From NCBI GenBank assembly GCA_009741485.1, contig CM019219.1:28331250-28395249 (forward strand): a stretch of 64,000 nucleotides of DNA, in the 5' to 3' direction. A program made the position numbers and the translations under genes. The notes beneath the pieces were generated by a model. The model was not told where the DNA came from. It did no database searches and saw nothing but the letters and a program-made list of their open reading frames with translations. This document shows positions 13,271 to 26,108 of this stretch, in pieces. This DNA is from Malurus cyaneus samueli. Its lineage: Eukaryota; Chordata; Aves; Passeriformes; Maluridae. The first letter of the stretch is position 1. Every line of letters starts with the position of its first letter.

Positions 13271-16200
13271 CACCCAAGAGCTACTCTCAAATTTAGTATT
13301 TGTATTTGCGATTTACAAGTCTGAGATGAAGATTACAATGGAAATTCAGAATTCTTCCCTGAAACAGTCTTTCCAAAGACTTTCCTAACTTACATGAATG
13401 ATTTTTCTTCTTCCTGTCCTCTCCTCCCCCCACCATCTCTTGAGAACCGCCTGAAGGCAAATATAATTGGAACCTTGCACTCGATGCAGACATGTCATGA
13501 ACAAGAACATAATCCAGGGTCATCAGCAGGCTAAAGCCAGCACTGCACTGCCCTGCAAGATGATCAGTGTGAGGATGATAAGCATGCCTACAGCCAAGGC
13601 AAGCCTAGCAGACCTGAGACAGGGCAGCTGACATTGTTTTCCAGCTAAATCTGTCCAGACTACCTACAAAATAGCCCTGATAGCTCTGGAAGCAATTGTA
13701 GCTATTCTCCCACTCCCAGTTAAGAGGACAAAACATAAAATCCTAAGGATTGGGGGGAGGGAAGGCTGAAAGCAAGGATCTGCTTACAGACAGAGAGTAT
13801 CATTAACTATTAATAACAAAAAGGCTGCAATGCAGACAACTTGAAATCTGGTACAGCTTACTAAATCACAACTGCATATGAGCCCACTACACGACGGTAT
13901 ATCAGTAAGAGCTCCACGGTTCCCTTTCAGTGAGAAATTAATACATCTATACGAAAACCACACAGCACGTATTTCCAGCAATACTACACATCTTATACTG
14001 ATAGTTGTTCGAAAACTCAAAAATATTTTAATTAAACATTGATTTTAAAAGTAGGTCTTCCTGAAACAGGATGTTTTATGCTAAACAATTTACAGATGCT
14101 ACTTAATAAAGCAAAAGTGCAGATCTTAGTGTAGTAACAAAAGTGCAGTAACACTGGGGAGGAAGATGAAGTGCTGAATCATACATACCTAACAATGTTC
14201 CTTCACTGGGAAGAAATAATGATTAAGTTTCCTCTACAAAGAGCCCTGTGAAAGCCAGCCTCTTATGCCAAGGCAGTGGTTCCAACTTCTCCACACCTCA
14301 CTTCAGAAAACGGGCAATCAGTAAGCAGTTGATGCTATAATTAATAAGCAAGGCACAACAGAGATATTGAATGCCAGTTGGGAGTGGGGGTGGTTTGGTT
14401 CGATGTTTTTACTTTCAGTAGAGTGGTGGCTAATGTGAAACTCTCTATTCACATTTCAATGAAGAAATTTAGCTAATCCTTTACTTTTTTCCCCATCCAG
14501 ACATTTTAAAGAGTATTGATGTGACCTCTCAGGCACACTCTTCCCTGGTGAAATACAGTCACTGCAGTTTTCCAGATTCACAGAAGCACAAAGGGCTAAA
14601 GAAAAACAGGGAAGACCTAAGACGGTCTGCAGGGAGAAGGGTGGGATCACATTAGTGCTTTGTCAGCGTATATGATAGGCAATGCCAGGCATCTCAGAGC
14701 TGTGAGATGAGGAAAGAGCAAATTGGGATGAAAATGTCAGTGTTGAACTAAAATAAGGATGCTCCAGGAAGGGGAGATGCATGCATTTTAGGGCTCTGCT
14801 TCCCCTATTTTCCTCACCGTGTCCCTCCTGCTGTTGGTTCACAGCATTGGATTTGTGCAGTCCCGTGCCCCTTCTGTCACCCCACTCAGGCTCCACAGAG
14901 AAAAAAAAGAGCTAAGGAGTCCAACCCTAGTGCTGGACATGACCAGTTATGTGCTCTCCTTTCTCAAGCAAGGTGGGTTTTGTAGTTTGGACTGTATTTT
15001 AGAAAAAGGGTTGATTGATCACAGCTGGTCCTGATCTGTCAAGCCTCTCAAACAGTGGAGAAAGATGTCCAAACAAATGAGTGTTCACATAGAAATGGAA
15101 AATAATGAGGTAAATAACCATTAACAGAGAAATTTTAGTGAAGTTCTTAAATTCACAAATTATTCATAATTTTACAACACGATTTCAAAGTCACCCATAC
15201 AAGGAACACATTGAAGATACAGCAGATAGTTAGGAAGGTGGTCCACCTCCTAGAACAGAAGTAGATCAAGAAAAATAGTAAATCTGGAGTCACAACCACA
15301 TCAAAAAGACACTGCATGTGCCTAAGTGTTAGCTTGCATCTTTCTGGCATTTAATTTTATTTGTGGAATTGAATGCAGAAATTCACTGTCTCTGGGGAAA
15401 AAAGTAAAAACCCTAGAAAAAAGTAAATGTTATAAATATATCCAAAAACTGAACAAAAACCCAAACATACAAAAAATCACCACAAAAAAAACCCCTTCTT
15501 TCTCAGGCCTGAGAAACCAGCACAACTCAATATCATTTCTTTCTCCAGAAGAAAAACTGGCAACTTCTCAAAGTATTTAAGATAGTATGGTTTTCTCCCT
15601 TGCACTAGGAGTTAAGCATGCTGGTAATGTTCTCACCAAGTTTGGAACCCATCAGGAGCCCAAAGCCCAATTTTCAGAGCACAGCAGACCAAAAGACATG
15701 AAAGATTTACAGCATCTTGCCATAAAGGGAGACAGTAGATACCTACTCCTTCAACAAAACCATGGAGAACATCAGAAACCAAAACCAACAAAATCATTTG
15801 ATCTACCATTGTCTAAGACTGAAGCTTAAGTACTGCAACTATCCCAGATACTCATATTTTTAGAAGTATGCTAAAAAAATGGAGGATACAGGAGAGTGCT
15901 GAAGAGTTACTGAAAATAGGCAGGAAAATCCATTTAGTGCCATAAAATCAAATCACTAACAGAGAAAAATCTGACTCTAACTTGCAAATTTACCAGGAAA
16001 TACTTCACAGAAATAGACTAGAGAGTAAGAGGCTACTATGACAAAGTCACAATTAGGGGTCCTCCACAATTTTCTTTTTGCTTCTTTTTATCCTCAGCTT
16101 AAAATCATCAATAAATATTTCTTATCATCATTAAAATGTCTGCACAGTCATCAGCTCCCACGTTTTTCATAGAGATAGGTACTGAAGTTTCACAGAAACT

Positions 16201-19200
16201 TGTTTGGTATGTGACTCTCTTCTCCTTTGCTGTTTATGAAGGCCAAGTCTATTTGCATAACCCAAACAAATCATCTGCTGAGAAGACAGTGATAATGCTG
16301 TCTGTGCTGCAAGGATCTGAGACTTTCTCGCATGACAAAAGCCTAATGCTACACCAGACAGCATTTCATTAGCAGAATGCTAATAAATGTATATCCCCAA
16401 GTAACTAATTATGCAGACTGGGCAACAGGAACTTTCACAGCAAACATGTACATTCACTCTTCATGACGTTGTTCTGCCCCCCCAACGTATGAATATTGAT
16501 GCTTCGCATCTTTCAAAAGCTCTGGAGGTAAAAACACCACATTATTCATCTGAAAACTCAGCTACCTCTCTTTGGTACTCAAAGCTTGCCTCTGGATAGC
16601 ACTGGAGGATTCCAAGATCTCATGGACTTTTGAATCAGTTAAATTCACAAACCTTCTGCTCAACAACTAAACATAAGCATCACAAAAGCTTACAAAGATG
16701 GGGCAAGCAGAGCAGTAAGAGGGCAATCACAGGACTTGAAATTCACCCTGTTGTGCTCCTCAACAGGAAATACTATAGCATTTTAACAACAATTAATGGC
16801 TAACAAAGGACAATGGATTCACTAACTCAGAACCTTCAAATGAAGCCCAAATGCCCTTTCTGGAAAACATGCTTGCATTAAATGTGTTTTGAAAACCCAG
16901 CTAGACAATCTACAATAAAGCTTCATAGCTTCACTTATTCAAGAGACGATCATTACTAGATTATCTAAATGGATTACTTCTATTGCCAAGAGTCCTGAAC
17001 ACTATAGCTCAGAATTCTGCTGTGCTATATACTGCACTGACAAGTAAATAGCTGCTTCGAACATACGAAACTCAGATTTTCCTTTCTATGATTAGATTCA
17101 TCAATAAACCAAAACAGGATTTATCAGCAAGCGCAATTATACGGGATCTGCAGCTGCCTTGCACCTGCAGTGCGATAGTTCATTTGCCTAAGTAAGAATT
17201 CTGGTACTTACTTGGCAACAGATTTATTAGCCCAGAGTGCCACATTAGCAAAACCAGCTCTGGAAGAAAGGTGGGCAAAGGCCATCTACGAATACATTAG
17301 ACACGAGTTGGTCTGAGTGATCTGTGATGCAAATGTGAGCAATACCTGAGCATTCAAACCCCAAGTTAGTACAACCTATGGTTTGTCAGGATTCTCAGCC
17401 AATGCATGACAACGATTTAAACTGTGAGGACTGATGATAAACAGGATATTATTTAGCACATTAGATCATAAAGCACTTTACGGTTTTGTTTTAGAGGGTT
17501 CTCTTTCACACAAAATACTAAGTTGGCTTCTGTCCCAATGCTTAGCAGTTACATTAGCGCCAGATAATGACTTGCCAGCACATCTAATACCACCACAGTA
17601 AACACATTCTGCAACACAGACATCAAAATCCTGGGATCTTGCACCTGCACTTTCCAGAATGTACCATTCCACATCCTATGCACTACGTGCCTAATGGAAG
17701 CTAAGCAGCTGCAGTAATAGTGGAGCTCATTAAAGAGACATTTTCAAAGGACAGAAATACCCAGCTGCCAGAGCAAGACATCACTCAGAAAATAACAATC
17801 TCTGCTCTCTCTGCCCTCATCCACAAGGAAAGCCTACAAAACTTATTTAGAAAAATGAGCCTAGGAACATACTTCAGTGAACACCAAAACCCATAACCTC
17901 AGTAAAGTGCCATAAACCCAGTAATTTTACTCCCCTCTTCATGTTCCAAAAATCTAATATTTTTTTCTCTTTCCTAGAAAATAAACTTATTGTAGCACTT
18001 CTTTCACTCCCTCTTCCCCATCCCTTCAAGCCCGGTGCTTGCATTTCAAAGATTCGGATGCTGAACTGCACATCTAGTTTTTACCCACCACCTACGCCAA
18101 AACATTTACAAGTTTCTCTACCTTTGAAATTTGGTTTGCCTACACTCTAATACATAATACAAGTCACACAGTAATGCCCATCCTTCAAGAGCTCCTATTT
18201 TTTCTTAACACATTTGCTAAATCTAGATGACCTTCCTTCTAGCAGCCCTTTTAACTGACAGCCCACTATATATACACATACCACAAACAGAGATACAAAA
18301 GCTGCGGGTTCACCAAGGTTTTACCTTACAAAGGCAGACTCCCTCCCATCATAAAGGACAAAAACTTGAACCAATTCTCTGAGTATGGAATTGAAGAAAA
18401 GTAGAAATCTGGTTTAGTTACAGAACTAAGTTTTGCTCTCACTCATAGTTCAGCACATCTACCTCCAGAGACACAGGTGCCACAACAGAACTTACTGATA
18501 CATGCACCTCCTCTCATGGTGCTTTTTGACAAATCACCTACTGGCTCTGCCTTGTTCACACTGACTGACACCTCAGATGGTCTTTTTCAGAACCTGTAAC
18601 CAAACTGATTTCCTATTTTTCTTTAAGCACAATGAGAGAAAGATAGAGAAAGAGTTCTAGAGAATGTCTATTTTAGTATCTTGTGGTGATACTTAAGGCT
18701 ATGTTGATTTTTTCAGACACACCCATTTTCAGGACTCCTACATCTCAGTCCAAATGCTTGAATTATTACAACCCACACTTGTGAGTGGGAGCTGAAAATG
18801 TGGAATTTTTTTTTAAATCTTCTTTTAAAGCAGCAGTCCTGTAGGCTTAATTAAAAACAAAGAAGCCAAAAAAAGCGAAGCAAAAAAGCCCCCAAAACAC
18901 TAGGGATGACAGAGTCACTGGCTTAACAGCACTCAAATTCTTTGCCAAGACACAAAATTCTTTCTGTTCCTGCCTATTTTCCCTAGACACCTCCACCTCC
19001 TCCTTCCCATTAAACTAAACCAATATGTTCACACAGTTAAGCGTTCCAATAACTTGGTCAATATAAAATATTCATAGTAGCTCCAAATCTATCAAATTAG
19101 GATAAATATTCCCTCCCAATTCAAAAAGCACAAAGAGAGAGAACTGCAAGTACACTAATGCTGCTTCTTCTCCTAGCAACTCCCTAAGGTTGTCCTCTCA

Positions 19201-20366
19201 TGGAAGAATTAGGAACTTAATTGTGAGGGCTTTTAATGACAGCACAGTCGAGATTTCACCATGTTTTACCACTTTCACAGGTTGGAAATGTTAAAACAAG
19301 AAGGTGTCACAAACCCTACTTAACACATAAAATTTTGTTAGGCAAAACTGAATGAATACAAATCAGAACATATGGAGCACTTCTTCTGTCTTTCTTGATG
19401 CAACCCACAGAAGTGATTAGCTTGGCTTGTGACCAATTTGACATCTTGACAAATCAAGACAGTTCCTCACAGGAAAAGGATCCCAACTATTTCATGTTTA
19501 GGCAATCCAGGTTAATTTGATTGTTACTGAACTCCTCTGTCACTCCTAATTACTAAAACCTCCACGATAAAGTCAAAACCACGGGGTCTTTATTACATCT
19601 ATAACATAAAACACAAATAGCATCACAAGTGATACAAAAAAGTCTGCTGGCAACTCAAGTTGCCACCAGCCCCTGTCATCAAGATGTTAATGATGGTGGG
19701 CCTATTAAATCATCAGAAAAACATTCAAATAAAGTGATTCCAAAGCCTTTAGGACTGAAAATGTATTGCTAGCATTCAAAATTGGAGATCAGTATTCACT
19801 TAAACTTACATTTATACCTCGAAACACCTCGTTCCACTTATCACTTAATTTCCTAGACCACTAATTATATGCACACAGTTCAAAAGTCACAAGTTTAATC
19901 CATTTCAAAAATTATTTCCTAAGGTAATACTGCAGAAACAAAATAGATGTGACAGAAATGAAAAATATTTTCTGTGCTGGGGGGAAAAGAGTCCAGAATG
20001 CACATATAATAGGAGAAGAATCAGACTGCTTAGCACAATGCTGTGGTTAGGGTCACAAAACCCATTAAAACTCTCTCAGTGAAATGTGCATAGTTTGCAC
20101 CCTCCAGCATTTCATGTTCAAGACAGAACTTTCTGTGTTCATCCTCATACTATTTGTTTCTATCAACTCCTTCAAGGTCCTTACCCTTACCTATCTAAGT
20201 TCTATGTTTGTATTTCAGTTATTACAGAGTTTGCTCCTTTGGACTCCACAGAATTCTGCTCACACAGCTCACAATGCTGTTATACAATAATTGTATAATC
20301 ATTAATAATGACAGTATCTGTCTTTTCCACACTATTTTGCCTCCTTTCTCTATTAATGTAACTTTA
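13245..20366 (+). repeat. 7,122-bp exact direct repeat, copy 1
   Basis: Every landmark I compared recurs 16,704 bp further on: ORFs at 13,293, 13,784, 14,456, 14,663, 15,326, 15,587, 16,136, 16,411, 17,478, 17,874 and 20,084 reappear with identical translations at the shifted positions, and direct reading of several stretches shows no mismatch. Left of 13,245 the sequences diverge inside a poly-A run; right of 20,366 they diverge after the shared AATGTAACTTTA. The content is AT-rich intronic DNA without a recognised gene. Part of it (to 17,892) also exists as a third, noisy version at about 21,560-26,103. Perfect identity over 7 kb in intron DNA means a very recent event or an assembly overlap; I favour the latter. 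Confidence 0.93.
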
Positions 20367-20379
20367 AGATGATGTTACT
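20367..20379. other. 13-nt junction filler between copy 1 and noisy copy
   Basis: After the last base shared with copy 2 (20,366), thirteen bases follow before the sequence resumes at the equivalent of 12,054 (CAGAACACTTTAATGAAATG). They might be a corrupted version of 12,038-12,053 or untemplated filler. This is the point where the coordinate order jumps backwards by about 8.3 kb. Confidence 0.6.
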
Positions 20380-23300
20380 CAGAACACTTTAATGAAATGT
20401 AGGTATTTTTATAAAGGGCATGAAGTTTCACAGACATCTTGCTGCTTCTTGGGGCCACCAGACACAGATACGCCTCCTAAGAGAAATGCGCAGACATGCC
20501 CAGACCCTGTACTTCAGTTGTCACATAAAAACACACCTGAAACACCACTCGCTGTAGCCATACGTTAACAGGAACAACTTCAATACAAGGCACAGTGAGT
20601 TCACTCGCACTCTTTGCCCGTGTATCTAGTAGAACATACTGGACACCTATTAAGTGCCCTTTATGCCTTGGAACACACAATGACATGAAAGACTCCACGA
20701 TACAGTCCTTCATAGTGTATATTATAGAAATGTGCCAACCTCTCATGCCGTGCCACTATTTTGCATTGCTTCTGGGTAATAAGACCAAATTACTTTTGAA
20801 ACAAAAATCCAACATCTTTCCACTTGAATTAGTTTTCAAATGCAAAAGCAATACAATCGAGTTTTCCTGAACACTAACATAAAGTTATGATCAAGTGTTC
20901 AAAGTTTGGAAAGTGTTCTTCTTTTCACAAGACTGCTTTTCCTACATTTTTAGTAGGACATCTTCTAACTGAAAGAATACAACTAAGCTCTGGAGCTGTT
21001 GCTGGTAACTGAAAACGATGTCTTTCTTTTTAATGTCTTTTGACAGACAAGCTAGTAGTGATACAAAGTCTTACTCGATCGGCTCCAATTATAGTTTATG
21101 CTGTCATGAACTTTTGGCATGAACAAGTAGCCATTCACTTCTGATGTGAAGAGTCACGCCTTCTCTGTCCCCAGGCCTTGAAAGAGATTTTCTTACCAAG
21201 GTAAAAACCAGTAAGCATAAGCGAGTAAATCGAAACTGAAGAGATAACCAGGCCAAGTAGAGAGAGGTACAACGAAAGAATGTATGGTCAACCAGGCCTT
21301 GGTGACATTATTCAATTCCGACAAAGAAAAACGTGGCAAAATAAACATTTCCCGTGCTCGCCAGTTCAAGAGCTCGTGTCGGTCATTGAATTGTTTCGAA
21401 GTACAAGACACTAAAACTGTCTTTTTTTCCGTGTAGTGGTGGGGTTCTCCTATTGAATTTCCTTAACACAAAACGTGAATCACTTCACAGATCTTCTTTT
21501 TGCGGGGGAGGGAGAGAACACCAAAAACACAACACTCAACACATACACCAAAAAAAACAACCCTGCACACAAACACAACAACCCAAAGCTACTCCTCATT
21601 TAGTTTTTGTATATTGCGATTTACAAGTCTGAGATGAAGATTAAAATGAAATCAGAATTTCCCTGAAACAGTCATTTCCAAGACTTTCCTACTTACATGA
21701 ATGTTTTTCTCTTGCTGTCTCTCTCTCCCCACATCTCTTTGAGAACCGCCGCTGAAGGCCAATTATAATTGGAACCTTGCACTCGATGCAGACATGTCCT
21801 GAAGCAAGAAATAATCACGGTATCAGCAGGGCTAAAGCCAGCACTGCACTGCGCTGCAGATGATAGATGTGAGGATGATAAGCATGCCTACAGCCAAGGC
21901 ACAGCTAGACATAAGACCTGAGACAAGGGCAGCTGACATTGTTTTTCCAGCTAAATCTAGTCCAGACTAACCTACAGAAGACCCGATGACTCTTGGAAGC
22001 AAATGTAGCTATCTCTCCCACTCCCAGTTAGAGGAAAAACATAAAATCCTAAGGATTGGGGGGAGGGAAGGCTGAAGCAAGGATCTGCTTACAACAGAGA
22101 GTACATTAATATTAATCAAAAGGGCTGCAATGCGAGACAATTGAAAATCTGGGCTACAGCTTACTAATCACATACTGCATATGAGTGCCCACTACACGAG
22201 GTATACTCAGTAAGAGCTCCACGGTTCCCTTTCAGTGAGAATTATAACATTTTAACGAAACACACAGCACGTAATGTTCGAGCAATATCTACACATCTTA
22301 TACTGATAGTTGTTCGAAAACTCATAAAATATTTTATATATATAGATATCATGATATGGTCTTCCTGAAACAGGGATGTTTTAATGCGTAAACAATTTTC
22401 AGATGCACTTAATAAAAGAAAAGTGCAGAATCTTAGTGTAGTAACAAAAGTCGCAACTGGGGGAGGAAGATGAAAGGCTGGGAATCATACATACCTAACA
22501 ATTTCCTCCTGGGAAAATAATGATTAAGTGTTCCTCTACAAAGAGCCCTGTGTAAGCAGCCTCTTATGCCAAGGCAGTGTTTCAACTTCTCCACACCACT
22601 TCGAAAACGGGCAAGTATAGCGTTGTGATAATTAATTAGCAAGGCACAACAGGATATTGAATGCCAGTTGGGAGTGGGGGTGGTTTGGCTTCGAATGTTT
22701 TTACTTCGCAGTAGAGTGGTGGCTATGTGAACTTATTACACTTCAATGAAGAATTTAGCTAATCCTTACTTTTTTCCCCATCCGACATTTAAGAGTATTG
22801 ATGTGACCTCTTCAGGCACACCTCTTCCTGGTGAATACCGTCATGCAGTTTCCAGATCACAGGGCAACAAGGGCTAAAGAAACAGGAAGATAGACTGGTC
22901 TGCAGGGAGAAGGGTGGGAATCACATTAGTGCTTTGTCAGCGTATAATGATAAGCAATGCCAGGCATCTCAGAGTGTGGAATGAGCAAAGGGAGTGAGAA
23001 ATGTCCAGTGTTGAACTAAAATAAGGATGCTCCAGGAGGGGAGATGCATGCCATTTAGGGCTCTGCTTCCCTATTTTCTCACCGTGATCCCTCTGCGTTG
23101 TTCACAGCAATGATTGTGCAGTCCGCGTGCCCCTTCTGTCACCCCACTCAGGCTCCAAGAGAGAAAAAAGAGCTAAGGATCCAACCTCTAGGCTGGACAT
23201 GACCAGTCTTATGTGCTCTCACTTCTCAGCAGGTGGGTTTTGTAGTTTGGACTGTATTTTAGAAAAAGGGTTGATTGATCACAGCTGGTCCGATCTGGTC

Positions 23301-26103
23301 AGCCCTCCAAACAGTGGAGAAAGATGTCAAACAAATGAGTGTTAATAGATAATGGGAAATAATGAGGTACTAACCATTAACAGAATTTTATGAAGTTCTT
23401 AATCACAAATTATTCATATTTCAACACGATTTCAAAGTCACCCATACAAAGGAACACATTGAAGAACAGCAGATAGTTAGGAGGTGTCCACCTCCTAGAA
23501 ACAGAAGTAGATCTAAGAAAAATATACAACTGGAGTCACAACCACATCAAAGACCCTAGCTGCATGTGCCGAATTGTTACTTGCATATTTCTGGCATTGT
23601 AATTTTATTGTGGAATTGATCAGAAATTCACTTCTCTGGGAAAAAGTAAACCCTAGGAAAAAGTAAATGTTAATAAATATATCAAACTGAACAAAAATCC
23701 GCAAAGCATACAAAAATCACTAACCAAAAAAACCCCTTCTTATCTCAAGGCCTGAGAAACGAGCACCAACTCAATATCATTTCTTTCTCCAGAAGAAACT
23801 GGCAACTTCTCAAAGTATTTAAGATAGTATGGTTTTCTCCTTGCACTAGGGAAGTTAAGCAATGCTGGTAATGTTTCAACCATAATTTGGAACCCATAGG
23901 AGCCCAAAGCCAAATTTTCAGAGCACAGCAGACCAAAAGACATGAAGATTACAGCATCTTGCATAAGGGAGACAGTATGATACCTACTCCTTCAACAAAA
24001 CCTATGGAGAGACATCAGAGAAGCCAAACCAACAAATCATTTGAGATCTACCATTGTCTAAGACGTGAAGCTTAGTACTGGGCAACTATCCAGATTACTA
24101 TATTTTAGAAGTATGGCTAAAAAAAATGGAGGATACAGGAGAGTGCTGAAGAGTTACTGAGAAAATAGCAGGAAAATCCATTTAGTGCCATAAAATCAAA
24201 TCACTAACAGAGAAAATCTGACTCTAATTGCAAATTTACCAGGAAAGTACTTCAACAAAGTAGACTAGAGAGTAAGAGGCCTACTAAGACAAGTCACATT
24301 AGGGGTCCTCCACAATTTTTTTTTGCTTCTTTTTATCACTCAGGCTTAAAATCATACAATAAATATTCTTATCATCATTAAAATGTCTGCACATCATGTG
24401 CCCACGTTTTTCATAGAGATAGGTACTGAAGTGTTCAACAGAAACATTGTGTTGTGGTGACTCTCTCTCCTTGGTGCTGTTTATGTGAAGGCAGTCTATT
24501 GCATAACCCAAGCAATCATCTTGCTGAGAAGACAGTGATATATGTAGTTCTGTGCTGCAAGGACTGAGACTTCTCGCATACATAGCTAATGCTGACAGAC
24601 TTTGCATTAGCAGATGTATAAATGTATTCCCAAGTAACTAATTAGCAGACTGGCAACAGGAATTTCAGCAGCAAACATGTACATTCACTCTTCATGGACG
24701 TTGTCTGCCCCCCCGTAATGAAATAATTGATGCCTTCGCATCTTTTCAAAAGCTCTGGAGGTTATCACCACATTATTCATCTGAACTCATGCTACTCTTG
24801 GTCTCAAAGCCTTGCCTAGCTGGAATAGCACTGGAGATCCCAACGATCTCATGGAGCTTTGATCAGCTTAAGATTCACAAACCTCTCTCGAACACACTAA
24901 ACATAAGCATGCACAAAAGACAAAGGGGCAAGCAGAGCATAGGGCAGGAGCAAAGCTACAGAGGCTCCAATCGAGAATCACGCGTTGTGCTCCTCAACAG
25001 GGAAAACTATAGCATTTTAAACAACAATTAATGGCTAACAAGAAGCATGGATTCTAACTCAGAACCTTCATAATGAAGCCCAAATGCCGTTTCTGGAAAA
25101 CATGCTTGCATTAACTGTTTAGAAACCCTAGTCTACAATAAAGCTTATAGTTCACTTATCAGAGGGAGATCTACTAATTATCTAAATGGATTACTTATGC
25201 CAGAGTGCCTGACTATAGCTCAGAATCTGGCTGTGCTATATACTGCACATGAAGTAGGAGATCAGTGGTGCTTTCGACAGTAAAGCGTCGGAAACTCAGA
25301 TTTTTCTTTCTATGATTTCAGGATTCATTCCAATAAACCAAAAGCAGGATTATCAGCAAATGCGCAATAACGGATCTGCAGCTGCCTTGCACCTGCAGTG
25401 CGATAGTTCATTTGCCTAAGTAAGAAATTCTGGTACTGACTTGGCACAGATTTATTAGCCCAGAGTCCACATTAAGCAAACCAGCTCTGAAAAAGGTGGC
25501 AAAGGCCATTACGAATACATTAGACACGAGTTGGTCTAGAGTGAGTCTGTGAGTGCAGAATGTGAGGCATACTGAAGCATTCTCAAACCCGAGTTAATAC
25601 AACTATGGTTTGTCAGGATTCCTCAGCCAATGCATGACACGATTAAACTGTGAGGACTGATGATGAAACAGATATTATTTAGCACATTAGATCCTAAAGA
25701 CTTTACGGTTTTGTTTTAGAGGGTTCTCTTTCACACAAAATACTAATTGGCTTTTCCAATGCTTAGCCAAGTTACATTAGCGCCAGATAATGACTGCCAG
25801 CACACTAATACCACACACAGTAACACATTCTGCAACCACAGACATCAAATACCTGGGATCTGCATGACTTCCAGAATGTACATCCACATCCTATGCACTA
25901 CGTGCTAATGGAAGCTAAGCAGCTGCAGTAATAGTGGAGCTCTTAAAGAGAACATTTCAAAGACAGAAATACCCAGCTGCACAGAGCGCAAGACATCACT
26001 CAGAAAATAACTCTTCTGCTCTCTCCTGCCCTCATCCACAGAAGCTACAAAACTTATTTAGAAAAATGAGCCTAGGAACATACTTCAGTGAACACCAAAA
26101 CCC
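20380..26103 (+). repeat. error-rich direct copy of 12,054-17,892
   Basis: The segment follows 12,054-17,892 in order and in the same orientation from end to end, but with very frequent one- and two-base insertions and deletions. It is 5,724 bp against 5,839 bp in the template, a net loss of about 2%. Examples: TTGCTGCTTTCTTGGGGCCC becomes a form lacking one T and one C near 20,440, and the poly-T and GC-adjacent runs near 21,420 change length. Differences are dominated by indels, which is unlike neutral divergence, where substitutions prevail. I interpret it as unpolished long-read sequence. Short ORFs within it are broken or altered versions of non-coding ORFs in the template and have no meaning as genes. 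Confidence 0.9.
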
Positions 26104-26108
26104 GCATA
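26104..26108. other. internal join between two noisy copies (17,892 to 9,929)
   Basis: Template order jumps back here: the sequence up to 26,103 matches the stretch ending at 17,892 (ACACCAAAACCC), and the sequence from 26,109 matches 9,929 onward (CAATGAATAAAG). About five bases between them are unassigned. The error style changes at the same point, from deletion-leaning to insertion-heavy, which suggests that two different source sequences were joined. Confidence 0.8.

Noticed and set aside
13747..13765. G-rich run (GGGGGGAGGG) as a possible G-quadruplex
   Set aside because: There are only two adjacent G tracts and no set of four within loop distance.
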